Shown one piece after another: positions 55,708 to 64,000 of a stretch of DNA of 64,000 bases; the first letter of the stretch is position 1, and the number at the start of each line of letters is the position of its first letter. The notes under the pieces are model-generated. The model saw only the letters and a program-made list of their open reading frames with translations, did not search any database and was not told where the DNA came from. The translations under genes were made by a program, and so were the position numbers. Source of the stretch: Lamprobacter modestohalophilus (GTDB lineage: Bacteria; Pseudomonadota; Gammaproteobacteria; Chromatiales; Chromatiaceae); the NCBI RefSeq assembly GCF_016583905.1, contig NZ_NRRY01000018.1, forward strand, positions 1-64,000, written 5' to 3'.

Positions 55708-57543
55708 CTAAGTCCGCTCAGACTCGGCGTGCAGTGCATCGTGGATCTGGCGCGCCAGCTCTCGGCTGATACCATCAACGCGGGCGATATCATCCGGCGC
55801 CGCACGTGCCAGCCCGCGCAGCCCGCCGAAGGCGCGCAGCAGATTTTGCCGGCGCTTCGGGCCGATGCCGGGGATACCCTCGAGCGTGGATGTCCTGCGC
55901 GCCTTATCACGCCGCTGCCGGTGCCCAGTGATCGCGAAGCGGTGCGCTTCATCACGGATCTGCTGCACCAGATGTAGAGCGGGCGATTCAGCGCCGGCAA
56001 TGATCGCCGCATCGCCATCGGCCAAACCCTCCGCGAGCCACAGCTGCTCGGCTCCCGCCTTGCGATCTGGTCCCTTGGAGACACCAACCAACTTGACCCC
56101 ATCGATCCCCAGCTCGTCGAGCACAGGCATGACCGCACTGAGCTGACCTTTGCCGCCGTCGATGAATAGCAGATCCGGCAGGGGAACCTCGCCGGCCTGA
56201 ACCCGGCGGTAACGGCGCAGCAGCGCCTGCTCCATCGCCGCATAGTCGTCGCCGGGGGTGATGCCGTCGATGTTGAAGCGTCGATAGTCGGACTTGCGCG
56301 GCCCTTGGTCGTCGAACACGACGCAGGAGGCCACCGTCAGCTCGCCGCGGGTGTGACTGATATCGAAACATTCCATGCGCTGTGGAAGCGCATCAAGACC
56401 GAGCAGATCGCGCAGCGCCTCCAGTCGGCGCGCGTAGCCAGCCCGGCTGCCGAGGCGCGTCTTCAGCGCCAAGGCAGCATTGTTGACCGCCATCTCGACC
56501 CAGCGCGCACGCTCGGCACGCAGTCGATGCTTCAGCGCCACGCGCCGACCGGCACGCTCGCTCAGCGCCGCGGTCAAGAACTCGGCCTCATCCGGCTCGG
56601 CATTCAACAGCACCTCTGGCGGGATCTCCTTATCGACGTAGAACTGAGCCAAAAAGGCCGAGAGCACGGTCGCTTGATCGGCATCGGCGGGCACCTGCGG
56701 GAAGAACGCCTTGTTGCCGAGGTTGCGTCCACCACGAATGAAAAAGACTTGGACGCAGACCGTCCCGGCCTCCTCCACCGCCGCGATGATGTCGACGTCC
56801 CCGCCATCGGCGGTGACGTATTGGCGTTGCTGGATGCGCTGTAAGGTCGCGATCTGATCGCGCAGCGTCGCCGCACGCTCGAACTCGAGCGCCTCCGCAG
56901 CCTGCTCCATACGCTGGCCGAGTTCAGCGATGACCTCGTCGGTACGCCCCTCCAAGAACTTGATGCTGTCCTGGACATCGAGTGCGTAGTCCTCGGCGCG
57001 CACCAGTCCGACACAGGGACCGGTGCAGCGCTTGATCTGATACTGCAGGCAAGGCCGCGTCCGGCTGCGATAGAAGCTATCGCGGCACTGCCGCACCGGG
57101 AACAGCTTCTGCAGCAGCTGTAGCGTCTCGCGCACCGCCCAAGCACTCGGATAGGGACCAAAGTAGCGGCCCGAGCCCTTGCGCGCACCACGATAGAACG
57201 ACAGCCGCGGAAACTCGTCTTGGGTGCTCAGATAGATGAACGGGTAGCTCTTGTCGTCGCGCAGGAGCACGTTGTAGCGCGGCTGATGCGTCTTGATCAG
57301 ATCGCTCTCGAGCAGCAGCGCCTCACCCTCGGTACGGGTCACGGTCACCTGAATGTCGGCGATCTGCGCCACCATCACCTGCAGCCGCCGATTCAGTGCG
57401 CGGCCGAAATAACTGCTGACGCGGCGCGTCAGGTTTTTCGCCTTGCCGACATAGAGCACAGTGCCAGCCTCATCGAGCATGCGGTAGACGCCCGGATCAG
57501 CCGGGATCTGCGAGACTGCGGTGCGATGATCGAAGGACGACAT
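55708..57543 (-). CDS. uvrC: UvrABC system protein C
   Basis: The GIY-YIG nuclease is at the start (DPGVYRMLDEAGTVLYVGKA). The UvrB-binding UVR motif is in ALEFERAATLRDQIATL, the RNase H-like endonuclease is in ECFDISHTRGELTVASCVVF, and the two HhH motifs are GIPGIGPKRRQNLLRAFGG and VDGISRELARQIHDAL. At 611 residues it is full length. Makes the dual incisions in nucleotide excision repair. Alone on its strand here; no pgsA follows. Confidence 0.96.
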   Translation of the reverse strand: MSSFDHRTAVSQIPADPGVYRMLDEAGTVLYVGKAKNLTRRVSSYFGRALNRRLQVMVAQIADIQVTVTRTEGEALLLESDLIKTHQPRYNVLLRDDKSYPFIYLSTQDEFPRLSFYRGARKGSGRYFGPYPSAWAVRETLQLLQKLFPVRQCRDSFYRSRTRPCLQYQIKRCTGPCVGLVRAEDYALDVQDSIKFLEGRTDEVIAELGQRMEQAAEALEFERAATLRDQIATLQRIQQRQYVTADGGDVDIIAAVEEAGTVCVQVFFIRGGRNLGNKAFFPQVPADADQATVLSAFLAQFYVDKEIPPEVLLNAEPDEAEFLTAALSERAGRRVALKHRLRAERARWVEMAVNNAALALKTRLGSRAGYARRLEALRDLLGLDALPQRMECFDISHTRGELTVASCVVFDDQGPRKSDYRRFNIDGITPGDDYAAMEQALLRRYRRVQAGEVPLPDLLFIDGGKGQLSAVMPVLDELGIDGVKLVGVSKGPDRKAGAEQLWLAEGLADGDAAIIAGAESPALHLVQQIRDEAHRFAITGHRQRRDKARRTSTLEGIPGIGPKRRQNLLRAFGGLRGLARAAPDDIARVDGISRELARQIHDALHAESERT

Positions 57544-57716
57544 AAGGGACGCGATCGAGATGACTGAGCGGGGCCGCTAAGCGCGCATGCGCGGCAGATG
57601 GGGATTATAGCGAGGCGCACTCACTCCATAGCGCGTCGCCAACGCAGACGACGAAGCGCGGGGTTCACGATCGCCGAAAGCTGGTCCTGCCAGAGAGGCT
57701 ACCGTATCCTGCCGCA

Positions 57717-58886
57717 ATGCATGTTCCAAACTACCAAGGCGGCAGCATCGTCAACCTGATGCAGTCGCTGATCGAAGCGCGCGGCCATCGGCCTGACGAT
57801 GCAGAGCCCTATCCCGAGGCGCCGTTGCTGCCCGCGGCCGAGATCCGCAAGGCGCGTCACGTCCTGCTACTGGTCATTGATGGCCTCGGCGACGATTGGC
57901 TGCGACGGCACTCACCCGATGGACCTTTAGCGCGGCATCGGCTCGGCTCGCTGACATCGGTATTCCCACCCACCACCGCATCGGCGATCACCACCTATCT
58001 CACGGGTGATGCGCCGCAGCAGCACGCGATGACCGGCTGGCACATGTGGCTGGCGGAGCTTGGCTGCGTGCTCGCAGTACTTCCAGGCAAGCCAAGATAT
58101 GGCGGCAGCGGCTATCAACAAGCCGGCATCGACGTTCAGCAGCTCTATCGCCACCGCTCGCTGTTCGCTTACCTGGACACCGCTTCTGCCGTCATCTCAC
58201 CGCGCGCGATCGCCCGCTCGGAGTACAATTTGGCGCACCTCGGGCCGGCTCGGCTGTTTCCATATAAGGGCTTGTCCGGGATGTTCAGCGTCATTGCGAA
58301 GACCGTCAAGCGAGCGCGCGACCCAACCACCCTCTACGCCTATTGGCCCGGACTCGATAGCCTTGGCCACGAACAGGGCATCGAGAGCCCGCAGGCGCTT
58401 GCCCATCTCGACGCGATCGAACAGGGCCTGAGTCTGCTCATGAAGCGTCTCGCCGGCACCGACACCTTGGTGCTGATCTGCGCCGACCACGGACAGCTCG
58501 ATACCGAGCCAGCGCGGATCACCGAGCTCAGCAGCATTCCAGCGCTTGCTGACTGCCTGCGTATCCCACTCTGTGGCGAGCCACGCGCCGCCTACTGCTA
58601 TGTCCGTCTCGATCAGGGCGCGCGCTTCGAACGCCTCTGTGTGGATCATCTCGGCCAGGACTTCGAGCTGTTCCGTAGCACCGATCTGATCGACCAGGGG
58701 CTGTTCGGGCTCGGGAAGCCGCACCCTGACCTGCAAGAGCGGGTTGGCGACTACTGCCTAATCGCGCGCGACCGGGCCGTTCTTCACCAAACACTCATCG
58801 GCGAAAAGCCATTCCAGCAGATCGGCGTGCATGGCGGCCTCAGCTCGGCCGAGCTGATGGTGCCCCTGTGCCGCTTCGACGCCTGA
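57717..58886 (+). CDS. Nucleotide pyrophosphatase/phosphodiesterase-type (alkaline phosphatase superfamily)
   Basis: The protein has the metal-binding LLLVIDGLGDDWL, the nucleophile Thr in VFPPTTASAITTYLTG and the second metal site in LICADHGQLDT, the order of family PF01663. At 389 residues there is no signal peptide or membrane helix, so it appears cytoplasmic. The substrate is unknown. It starts 173 bp after the uvrC start on the other strand and is followed by uppP 53 bp downstream, possibly in the same transcript. Confidence 0.82.
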   Translation: MHVPNYQGGSIVNLMQSLIEARGHRPDDAEPYPEAPLLPAAEIRKARHVLLLVIDGLGDDWLRRHSPDGPLARHRLGSLTSVFPPTTASAITTYLTGDAPQQHAMTGWHMWLAELGCVLAVLPGKPRYGGSGYQQAGIDVQQLYRHRSLFAYLDTASAVISPRAIARSEYNLAHLGPARLFPYKGLSGMFSVIAKTVKRARDPTTLYAYWPGLDSLGHEQGIESPQALAHLDAIEQGLSLLMKRLAGTDTLVLICADHGQLDTEPARITELSSIPALADCLRIPLCGEPRAAYCYVRLDQGARFERLCVDHLGQDFELFRSTDLIDQGLFGLGKPHPDLQERVGDYCLIARDRAVLHQTLIGEKPFQQIGVHGGLSSAELMVPLCRFDA

Positions 58887-58939
58887 GCGCTATACTCTCG
58901 CTCCCGCGCACCACGACCCGCTGTTGAAGGACCCACTGA

Positions 58940-59755
58940 ATGGACGTCGTCCAGATCGTTCTGCTCGCCGCTGTGCAGGGCTTGACCGAATTTCTCCCCA
59001 TCTCGAGCTCGGCGCACCTCATCGTGACGCCGATCGTCTTCGGCTATGAGCTTCAGAGCCTTGCCTTCGATGTCGCCGTGCACCTTGGGACATTGGCCGC
59101 GGTGATGCTGTACTTTCGCCATGAGCTAGCGACGATGACGCTTGCCGTCGGCGGCGCTATCCGCACAGGCTCGCTTGCCGATCGCAACGCCCACCTGGGA
59201 TGGATGATCCTGATCGCGACCTTGCCGATCCTGGTGCTCGGTTTCCCACTGAAGACACTGCTCGAGGTTATCCGCGAAGACGAACACCTCGTGCAGGTCG
59301 TCATCGCCAGTACAACCATCGGCTTCGGCCTGTTGCTCTGGCAAGCCGACCGTCTTGGCAAGCGCAGGCGAGACGAATACAAGCTGGGCTGGCGCAGCGC
59401 ACTCCTGATTGGACTCTTCCAAGCGATAGCGATCATTCCCGGCACCTCGCGCTCAGGTATCACCATGACCGCAGGTCTGTTCCTTGGGTTGACTCGGGAG
59501 GCGGCGTCGCGCTTCTCGTTCTTGCTCTCGATACCCACCATCCTGATCGCGGGACTGCTAGAGACCAAGGAGCTCATCGAATCACCAGACCCGGTCGCTT
59601 GGGGCCAGCTGTGGCTTGGAGCCGCACTCTCGTTCGCCATCGCCTATCTAACGATCCATTTCTTCTTGCGCTTCATCGAGCGCATCAGCATGTTCCCGTT
59701 TGTGGCCTATCGCCTCATACTGGGTCTGCTGATTTTTTGGGTCGTCCTACTTTGA
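58940..59755 (+). CDS. uppP: Undecaprenyl-diphosphatase
   Basis: The 271-residue membrane protein has GLTEFLPISSSAHLIV near the start and PGTSRSGITMTAGLFLGLTR in the middle, the two active-site motifs of UppP/BacA. About eight helices are visible. It recycles the lipid carrier for peptidoglycan synthesis. The stop lies 12 bp before the putative start of the next small gene. Confidence 0.95.
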   Translation: MDVVQIVLLAAVQGLTEFLPISSSAHLIVTPIVFGYELQSLAFDVAVHLGTLAAVMLYFRHELATMTLAVGGAIRTGSLADRNAHLGWMILIATLPILVLGFPLKTLLEVIREDEHLVQVVIASTTIGFGLLLWQADRLGKRRRDEYKLGWRSALLIGLFQAIAIIPGTSRSGITMTAGLFLGLTREAASRFSFLLSIPTILIAGLLETKELIESPDPVAWGQLWLGAALSFAIAYLTIHFFLRFIERISMFPFVAYRLILGLLIFWVVLL

Positions 59756-59767
59756 GAGATCGCCGCT

Positions 59768-60037
59768 ATCGCCGACCTGTTTCATAGCGGCCGCATCATC
59801 GATATCATCATCTTGCTGGTGATACTCGAGACCGCGGCCTTGCTGGCCTATCGTCGCATCACTGGTCGAGGTCCGAGGCCGCAAGCACTATTGCCAACGC
59901 TCGCCTCTGGCCTGCTGTTGATGCTTGCGCTGCGCGCCGCCATCGCCGACCTCCGCTGGGAGTTCATCGCTTTGCCGCTGACCATAGCCTTGGTCACGCA
60001 CCTCGTTGACATCGCTCAACGCTGGCGCGGGCAATAA
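59768..60037 (+). CDS. Small three-helix membrane protein with unusual start
   Basis: The frame after the uppP stop reads IADLFHSGRIIDIIILLVIL before any ATG, GTG or CTG that could start a longer form. The annotated TTG start would remove the first helix. I place the start at an ATC (59768), about 9 bp after a gagag site, giving 89 residues with helices IIILLVILETAALLAY, LLPTLASGLLLMLALRAA and WEFIALPLTIALVTHLVDIA. An alternative is a TTG at 59813. Family unknown; the last helix fits an inner-membrane protein linked to uppP. Confidence 0.5.
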   Translation: MADLFHSGRIIDIIILLVILETAALLAYRRITGRGPRPQALLPTLASGLLLMLALRAAIADLRWEFIALPLTIALVTHLVDIAQRWRGQ

Positions 60038-60058
60038 GCACAGACCGATGCCCACAAA

Positions 60059-60082
60059 AAAAGGCAGCTCCCGCTGCCTTTT
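60059..60082 (-). terminator. Terminator of the puf operon
   Basis: The stem aaaaggcagc/gctgcctttt with a 4-nt loop is followed on the minus strand by eight consecutive T. It closes the puf operon after the last pufA. On the plus strand it also closes the small membrane gene with a shorter T-run. Confidence 0.93.
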
Positions 60083-60146
60083 CTCGCTGCGCGAAACCCG
60101 GCAGGACGCCGGGTCCGCACAGCGGCTCGAACGTTGCTCGCCCGAG

Positions 60147-60335
60147 TCAGACGACAGACATGACCTGCGAGATCATGGCCGCTGCATCGCTAACGGCGGG
60201 GCCACCCAACCAGTTGAAGTCAGCGCTGCTGAGCAGGATAAAGTGAATTAGCAGGGCTAACACGAACAAGAATCCAAACAGCGCTACCAAGGCGCGACGT
60301 GGATCAAAGATCTGCCAAATTTTGTGCATGGGCAT
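60147..60335 (-). CDS. pufA: LH1 alpha polypeptide, second downstream copy
   Basis: The product [20 protein letters not shown]...[16 protein letters not shown] has the LH1-alpha core: the IWQIFDPRR cytoplasmic segment, a 25-residue helix and the His (LIHFILL) that ligates bacteriochlorophyll. It has 62 residues. The first copy (60751-60942) differs in the loop and C-terminus, so the two alphas are likely to give LH1 rings or sub-rings with different absorption or stability. It is the last gene of the operon, before a strong terminator. Confidence 0.95.
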   Translation of the reverse strand: MPMHKIWQIFDPRRALVALFGFLFVLALLIHFILLSSADFNWLGGPAVSDAAAMISQVMSVV

Positions 60336-60422
60336 TCGAGTTCTCCTGAAGTAATTGCGGGCAACGGCGGCTTCTGCGCTTCGTTCCCGTCAGAAATCTA
60401 GCTGGTCTACCCGAGGTTCGGA

Positions 60423-60566
60423 TTACAACCAAGGACGCCAAAACCAAGCCAGCAAATGTGCAAACGCGGCAACACCAACGAATGCGGAAAAGCTAGACAT
60501 GAAGATGCCGTGAAACTCCTGGGCCTCTTCTTCAGTCAGGCCGGTTAGGCTTGCGTTATCAGCCAT
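60423..60566 (-). CDS. pufB: LH1 beta polypeptide, second downstream copy
   Basis: Encodes 47 residues, [20 protein letters not shown]...[12 protein letters not shown]. The His in FAHLLAW ligates bacteriochlorophyll, and the WFWRPWL end is typical. It differs from the first copy in only two residues (NA/NK and TEEE/TETE), while the DNA differs more, so protein sequence is held by selection. It is separated from the first pufA by 180 bp with hairpins (for example acccccgcggtggggt at 60616-60635) that may protect the mRNA. Confidence 0.95.
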   Translation of the reverse strand: MADNASLTGLTEEEAQEFHGIFMSSFSAFVGVAAFAHLLAWFWRPWL

Positions 60567-60750
60567 GGATTCAACCTCCGGATTTCAATAAAGGCCTCTC
60601 GGCCATTGACCGCGATACCCCCGCGGTGGGGTCGCCCTAAGGGCGTTAAGCGACCGAACCCGAGCTCTAAGCCTCGAGATCCGACAACGCGATGGAGGGG
60701 TCGAGCACCTCAATCTCAAAGAACAGTCGCCGCTTCTCACTCCGCGACTA

Positions 60751-60942
60751 TCAGTTGATCGTGCGCGTTGGCGGCATCGCCGACATACTACTCGCCGGAG
60801 CCTGCAGCGCGTTGTTACCCAACCAATTAAAGGCAGGTGACATCAACAACATGAAGTGAATCACCAACGCCAACGCGAACAAGAAGCTCATAAGCCCGAT
60901 TAGGCTTCGGCGTGGATCAAAGATCTGCCAAATGCGATGCAT
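60751..60942 (-). CDS. pufA: LH1 alpha polypeptide, first downstream copy
   Basis: The 63-residue product [20 protein letters not shown]...[20 protein letters not shown] has all LH1-alpha features, with the ligand His in VIHFMLL. Its C-terminal tail ([17 protein letters not shown]) is different and Pro-rich compared with the second copy. It follows pufB by 98 bp. Confidence 0.95.
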   Translation of the reverse strand: MHRIWQIFDPRRSLIGLMSFLFALALVIHFMLLMSPAFNWLGNNALQAPASSMSAMPPTRTIN

Positions 60943-61040
60943 CAGTTTTCTCCTTTGGAAAGCCTGGCAGAGATTGGCAGACAGCGACTGTCAAACAAAT
61001 CCCCACCTCGTTCATGATCGACCCTGTCAATCAGCAACCA

Positions 61041-61184
61041 CTACAGCCAGGGACGCCAAAACCATGCGAGCAGATGCGCAAATGCCGCAACACCGACGAA
61101 TGCGCTAAAGCTTGACATAAAAATACCGTGAAATTCTTGGGCTTCTGTTTCGGTCAGGCCCGTCAGGCTTTTGTTATCAGCCAT
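61041..61184 (-). CDS. pufB: LH1 beta polypeptide, first downstream copy
   Basis: The ATG giving [20 protein letters not shown] is chosen; the longer frame adds an unrelated extension. It has 47 residues and ends [12 protein letters not shown] like the second copy. It follows pufC by 89 bp. With the next pufA it forms the B2A2 pair of the Chromatiaceae pufBALMC-B2A2-B3A3 arrangement. Confidence 0.95.
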   Translation of the reverse strand: MADNKSLTGLTETEAQEFHGIFMSSFSAFVGVAAFAHLLAWFWRPWL

Positions 61185-61273
61185 GGTAATTACCTCTGTG
61201 TCGTTTTCAGGATTGACCTTACGGTCATCGTTTCCACCCAGATGGGCGGGGTGATCCGTCACCCTGGATATTC

Positions 61274-62617
61274 CTACCGAGTTTGTGGGGCCGGCGGATA
61301 CTGTAGCGGTGCCGGCGGATAGCGCATCATCGATGGCGGCGGATACTGAAGCCGAGGCGGATACTGTTGAGGCTGCTGCTCGATCGGAGCGTCAGCCGTC
61401 GCCTCTGCTGGCTCTTCTTCCGCAGCCGCCTCAGATGCTGGCGCTGGCTGCTCAGCCTTTGCCTGCTCATCGGTCGCTGCAGCCTCTGCTGCTGGTGTAG
61501 GCTCAGCTACATCGGGCATTTCAGCCTTAGCTTGTGCCGGTGGTGCGTCTCCTTCAGAGGCCGCAGCCGCTGCCTCTTCCGCTGCCTTCTTCGCCGCGAG
61601 GCCACCCTCAGGGATGGGACCTTGCAGGGACGGATAGTCCTTCACCATCGGTGCACCGTAGAGCGGCTTGTAAGCGCCTTGGTGGCACGTGGCGCAATAG
61701 ACCTTGTACACATCGCCCAACGGACCCTTACGCGAATCAGGAAGAATCTCTGTCAGCGGCACAACATAATCGTTGTTCAGCTCCCTCACGTGGCGGATAG
61801 CGTACCAAGCGGTGGTCCGCTGTGGTGGGCTCTGATCCCAAGAGTAGAACGAACGAGAGTTATGGCAGTAGGTGCAATTCACGCCGAGCGCATCGGACAT
61901 GTGCATCATCAGCCCATAGGTCCATTCCGCCTGCTTGATCGACCGACGGTTCCCCTGCGGAAGCACGGTATCGCCGATGACACGAATGTCGTTGTCTTGC
62001 AGCAAGTAAGGCGTGAACGGATCATAGGGCAGCGACGAGTAGGCAACAGACGCGGCAGCAATATTCTGCCCAGTCGGTGCCAATGCGGTCGGCTGACCTG
62101 GACCTGGATCGGTCACCCAGACGTATTCCGGCACTGGATTTCCACGATGGCAGGTATAGCAAGTGATACCAGTATCCGCGACATGGTCCTTCCAATTGGC
62201 GTTGGTATCCTGCGTCATCTGCAGCATCCTGCGCGAGGTGACCTTGGTATAGATACCGTCTTCCTCGAAACCGCCATCGCTCACGTGGCAGTAATAGCAG
62301 CCTTGCTCGGGCGCCACCCAATTGGTCAAAGCGACCATGAGCCGGTTGAACTCATTGACCGTCAGATTGCCAAGCACCTGGACGTTCTTGTAGACATCCT
62401 TCGCCAGCGGCCCACCCTCAGCTGCAGCCGGAATTGCATCCGGCGGCACATTGGCCTCGAGCGAAGCTTGCAGCAGCCGCGGGTTATAGTTGGTCTGCAT
62501 CTGCAGACCACGATACCCGTTCTGGATCGTTTCGGGCGGAGGCGCCTCGCAGCCAGCGAGGATCGCCGAAGCGCCCAATGCCGCGAGTACCGCCGTCTTA
62601 CGGTTTAGAAACTTCAT
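61274..62617 (-). CDS. pufC: Reaction-centre tetraheme cytochrome subunit
   Basis: The ATG at 62617 overlaps the pufM stop (ATGA), and gives [23 protein letters not shown], a lipoprotein signal with the lipid-bearing Cys in LAGC. Four CxxCH haem motifs are present: CYYCH, CYTCH, CTYCH and CATCH. It re-reduces the photo-oxidised special pair. After the fourth haem, the last 115 residues are an Ala/Glu/Pro-rich extension with YPP repeats ([19 protein letters not shown]), which is much longer than in known subunits. Confidence 0.95.
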   Translation of the reverse strand: MKFLNRKTAVLAALGASAILAGCEAPPPETIQNGYRGLQMQTNYNPRLLQASLEANVPPDAIPAAAEGGPLAKDVYKNVQVLGNLTVNEFNRLMVALTNWVAPEQGCYYCHVSDGGFEEDGIYTKVTSRRMLQMTQDTNANWKDHVADTGITCYTCHRGNPVPEYVWVTDPGPGQPTALAPTGQNIAAASVAYSSLPYDPFTPYLLQDNDIRVIGDTVLPQGNRRSIKQAEWTYGLMMHMSDALGVNCTYCHNSRSFYSWDQSPPQRTTAWYAIRHVRELNNDYVVPLTEILPDSRKGPLGDVYKVYCATCHQGAYKPLYGAPMVKDYPSLQGPIPEGGLAAKKAAEEAAAAASEGDAPPAQAKAEMPDVAEPTPAAEAAATDEQAKAEQPAPASEAAAEEEPAEATADAPIEQQPQQYPPRLQYPPPSMMRYPPAPLQYPPAPQTR

Positions 62618-63597
62618 TGCGACACCCCCTGCAGCAGGGACGGATCCTGGATCGTCATCTCTGATGGGTAGGGAGCGACGATACCGTGCTTGATGCCCCA
62701 CAGATACCAGTTCTCAACCACAGTACCAGTCAATAAGATTCCGATACCGGCGGTAATCACCGTCAGAACCGCGAACCACCAAGCCCAACGATGGATGGAT
62801 TCCATGGTGGCGTTAAAGCCCATGGTCCAGCGCCAGAACAGCATCGCACGCTCAGAGGCCGTACCACGACTGGTGATCTGATCGATCTCACGGTCGCCGC
62901 CGTAGCGAGAGACACCCAGGATCGTGCCACCGTGCATGGCGAATAACACCGCAGAGCCATAGAGGAAGGCAATCGACAGCGCATGGAACGGGTTGTAGTA
63001 GAAGTTGCCATAGCGAATCGAGATCGCCGCTGTCCAGTCGAGATGCGGGAAGATCCCGAATGGCACGGCCTCGCCCCAGCTACCCATCAGCACGGGCCGA
63101 ATGAAGCCCAACGTCAGGTAGAAAAAGATCGCGGCAGCAAACGCCCATGCGACATGAGTGCCAGTGCCAAGTGCGATCGCGCGCTGGTAGGTCCGAATCC
63201 ACCAGAGGATGATCGAGGCCGTCAGGAAGAACCCAGCCATCAACCACCAGCCACCGTCACCCAATGGTGGGATGCTCAGCCCGTAGGCTGGCGGTGGCGG
63301 CTCAAGTGCCAGCCAGAAGAAGTTCTTAACGAACTGAATTGGGCTCCAGTCGACCGACGCCAACATATTGAAGCCGATGATCTCGACGGCAATGAAGCCA
63401 CAGATCAACGAAGCAATGCCGGCAAACCCAAAGTAGATCGGTCCAATCTGGGCGTCGCCAATCTTGCCGATCCAATACGAGAACCACGGAAAGACCGGTT
63501 TCCCTAGGCGCGGCAAGCTACTATCCGGAAGGTCTACACCCGGGTAGCCCGGCTCGCGGACTTGAACCCGCGTGAAGATATTTTGATACTCAGCCAT
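62614..63597 (-). CDS. pufM: Reaction-centre M subunit
   Basis: The 327-residue protein has five membrane helices. The bacteriochlorophyll and iron ligands are visible in [20 protein letters not shown] and [10 protein letters not shown]. The start gives [20 protein letters not shown], as in Chromatiaceae. It precedes pufC and follows pufL by 12 bp. Confidence 0.97.
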   Translation of the reverse strand: MAEYQNIFTRVQVREPGYPGVDLPDSSLPRLGKPVFPWFSYWIGKIGDAQIGPIYFGFAGIASLICGFIAVEIIGFNMLASVDWSPIQFVKNFFWLALEPPPPAYGLSIPPLGDGGWWLMAGFFLTASIILWWIRTYQRAIALGTGTHVAWAFAAAIFFYLTLGFIRPVLMGSWGEAVPFGIFPHLDWTAAISIRYGNFYYNPFHALSIAFLYGSAVLFAMHGGTILGVSRYGGDREIDQITSRGTASERAMLFWRWTMGFNATMESIHRWAWWFAVLTVITAGIGILLTGTVVENWYLWGIKHGIVAPYPSEMTIQDPSLLQGVSQ

Positions 63598-63609
63598 ATT
63601 GGTGTCCCC

Positions 63610-64000
63610 TTATGACCAGAACGGTAATTCGAGCCACCAGTTCCACCACTCTGGCCAGCCACGCGTCCAGAATGGGCCGCTCAGCACGATACAAACCGCG
63701 CTCCAGAAGGCCGCATTGATCGCGAGGAACAGACCGAGACGGTGGATACCGAGCGCACCGATGGAGTAACCGACGAGGTCACGGAAGAAGGTGTTCTCGT
63801 GCTCACCCGTCTTCACTGCCTCACCCTTTTGCGGGTTCGTCATCGATAGGATCAACGATCCATGCAGCGCCAGCGCGAGAGCATTAGTGAAGAAGAACGT
63901 GATCGCCAACATGTGAGCTGGGTTGTAGTGGAAATGCAGGTATTGGTAGCCCACATTCGATACCCAGTCGAGGTGACTGAAGATGCCGTACGGGAAGCCA
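63610..64000 (-). CDS. pufL: Reaction-centre L subunit (partial, start beyond window)
   Basis: The C-terminal 130 residues of PufL are visible, running off the right edge. They contain [20 protein letters not shown] (special-pair and accessory BChl region), [10 protein letters not shown] and [13 protein letters not shown] (iron ligands), and end [14 protein letters not shown]. The upstream LH1 pufBA pair is presumably beyond the window. Confidence 0.97.
   Translation of the reverse strand, partial: GFPYGIFSHLDWVSNVGYQYLHFHYNPAHMLAITFFFTNALALALHGSLILSMTNPQKGEAVKTGEHENTFFRDLVGYSIGALGIHRLGLFLAINAAFWSAVCIVLSGPFWTRGWPEWWNWWLELPFWS

Noticed and set aside
59813-60037. TTG-start form of the small membrane gene after uppP
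   Set aside because: The coding pattern continues upstream to the uppP stop and includes a full helix, so this start probably truncates the protein.
61367-62608. 413-codon ORF opposite pufC
   Set aside because: pufC, with four haem motifs, occupies this stretch on the minus strand.

Overview
The window is chromosomal DNA of a purple sulfur bacterium, most likely Chromatiaceae (Gammaproteobacteria). The evidence is a puf operon arranged LMC followed by two extra beta/alpha light-harvesting pairs, the complete sulfite-to-sulfate gene sets aprMBA, sat and soeABC, and a sulfide:quinone oxidoreductase, all in GC-rich DNA with Proteobacterial housekeeping genes. Genus cannot be settled from the sequence alone.

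Layout. 1-3.5 kb is a decayed accessory region: pieces of two IS66-type transposases, the tail of an AAA ATPase, a frameshifted end of a type I restriction specificity gene, an intact RNase H-fold (DUF429-like) gene and a BrnT/BrnA toxin-antitoxin pair. 3.5-9 kb holds trhP, a ChaN/PDZ protein and an M1 metallopeptidase. 9-18.6 kb is the first sulfur block: a sulfide:quinone oxidoreductase with a small partner, soeABC on the other strand, and a CoA-disulfide/persulfide reductase fused to rhodanese. 19-24 kb holds an Rpn-type nuclease and a three-gene membrane protein/MoxR ATPase/vWA operon. 24-30 kb holds a trypsin-like protease, then a PstS-like protein, a porin and a GGDEF-EAL protein, followed by cheD. 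30-34.5 kb is sdhCDABE. 35-46 kb includes a GT2-GtrA glycosyltransferase, the second sulfur block (sat, aprMBA, associated small genes) and cysC. 46.9-57.5 kb is housekeeping: hisC-tyrA, pheA-serA-serC, gyrA and uvrC. 57.7-60 kb holds a phosphodiesterase, uppP and a small membrane gene. 60-64 kb is the 3' part of the puf operon, read leftward, with pufL cut by the window edge.

How the genes fit together. Sulfide is oxidised by SQR into the quinone pool. Sulfite is oxidised either directly by cytoplasmic SoeABC, or through APS by AprBA (with membrane anchor AprM) and Sat, which yields ATP. The electrons feed the photosynthetic chain, whose reaction centre (PufLMC) and LH1 polypeptides are encoded at the right end. 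Sdh couples the TCA cycle to the same quinone pool.

The most unusual pattern is a series of short tandem duplications (7-16 bp units) in intergenic DNA. Two of them sit exactly at translation start regions: a 14-bp array before cheD makes consecutive ATG...TAATG mini-ORFs, and a 7-bp array between sdhB and sdhE supplies overlapping stop and start codons. A similar 10-bp duplication has frameshifted the hsdS remnant.
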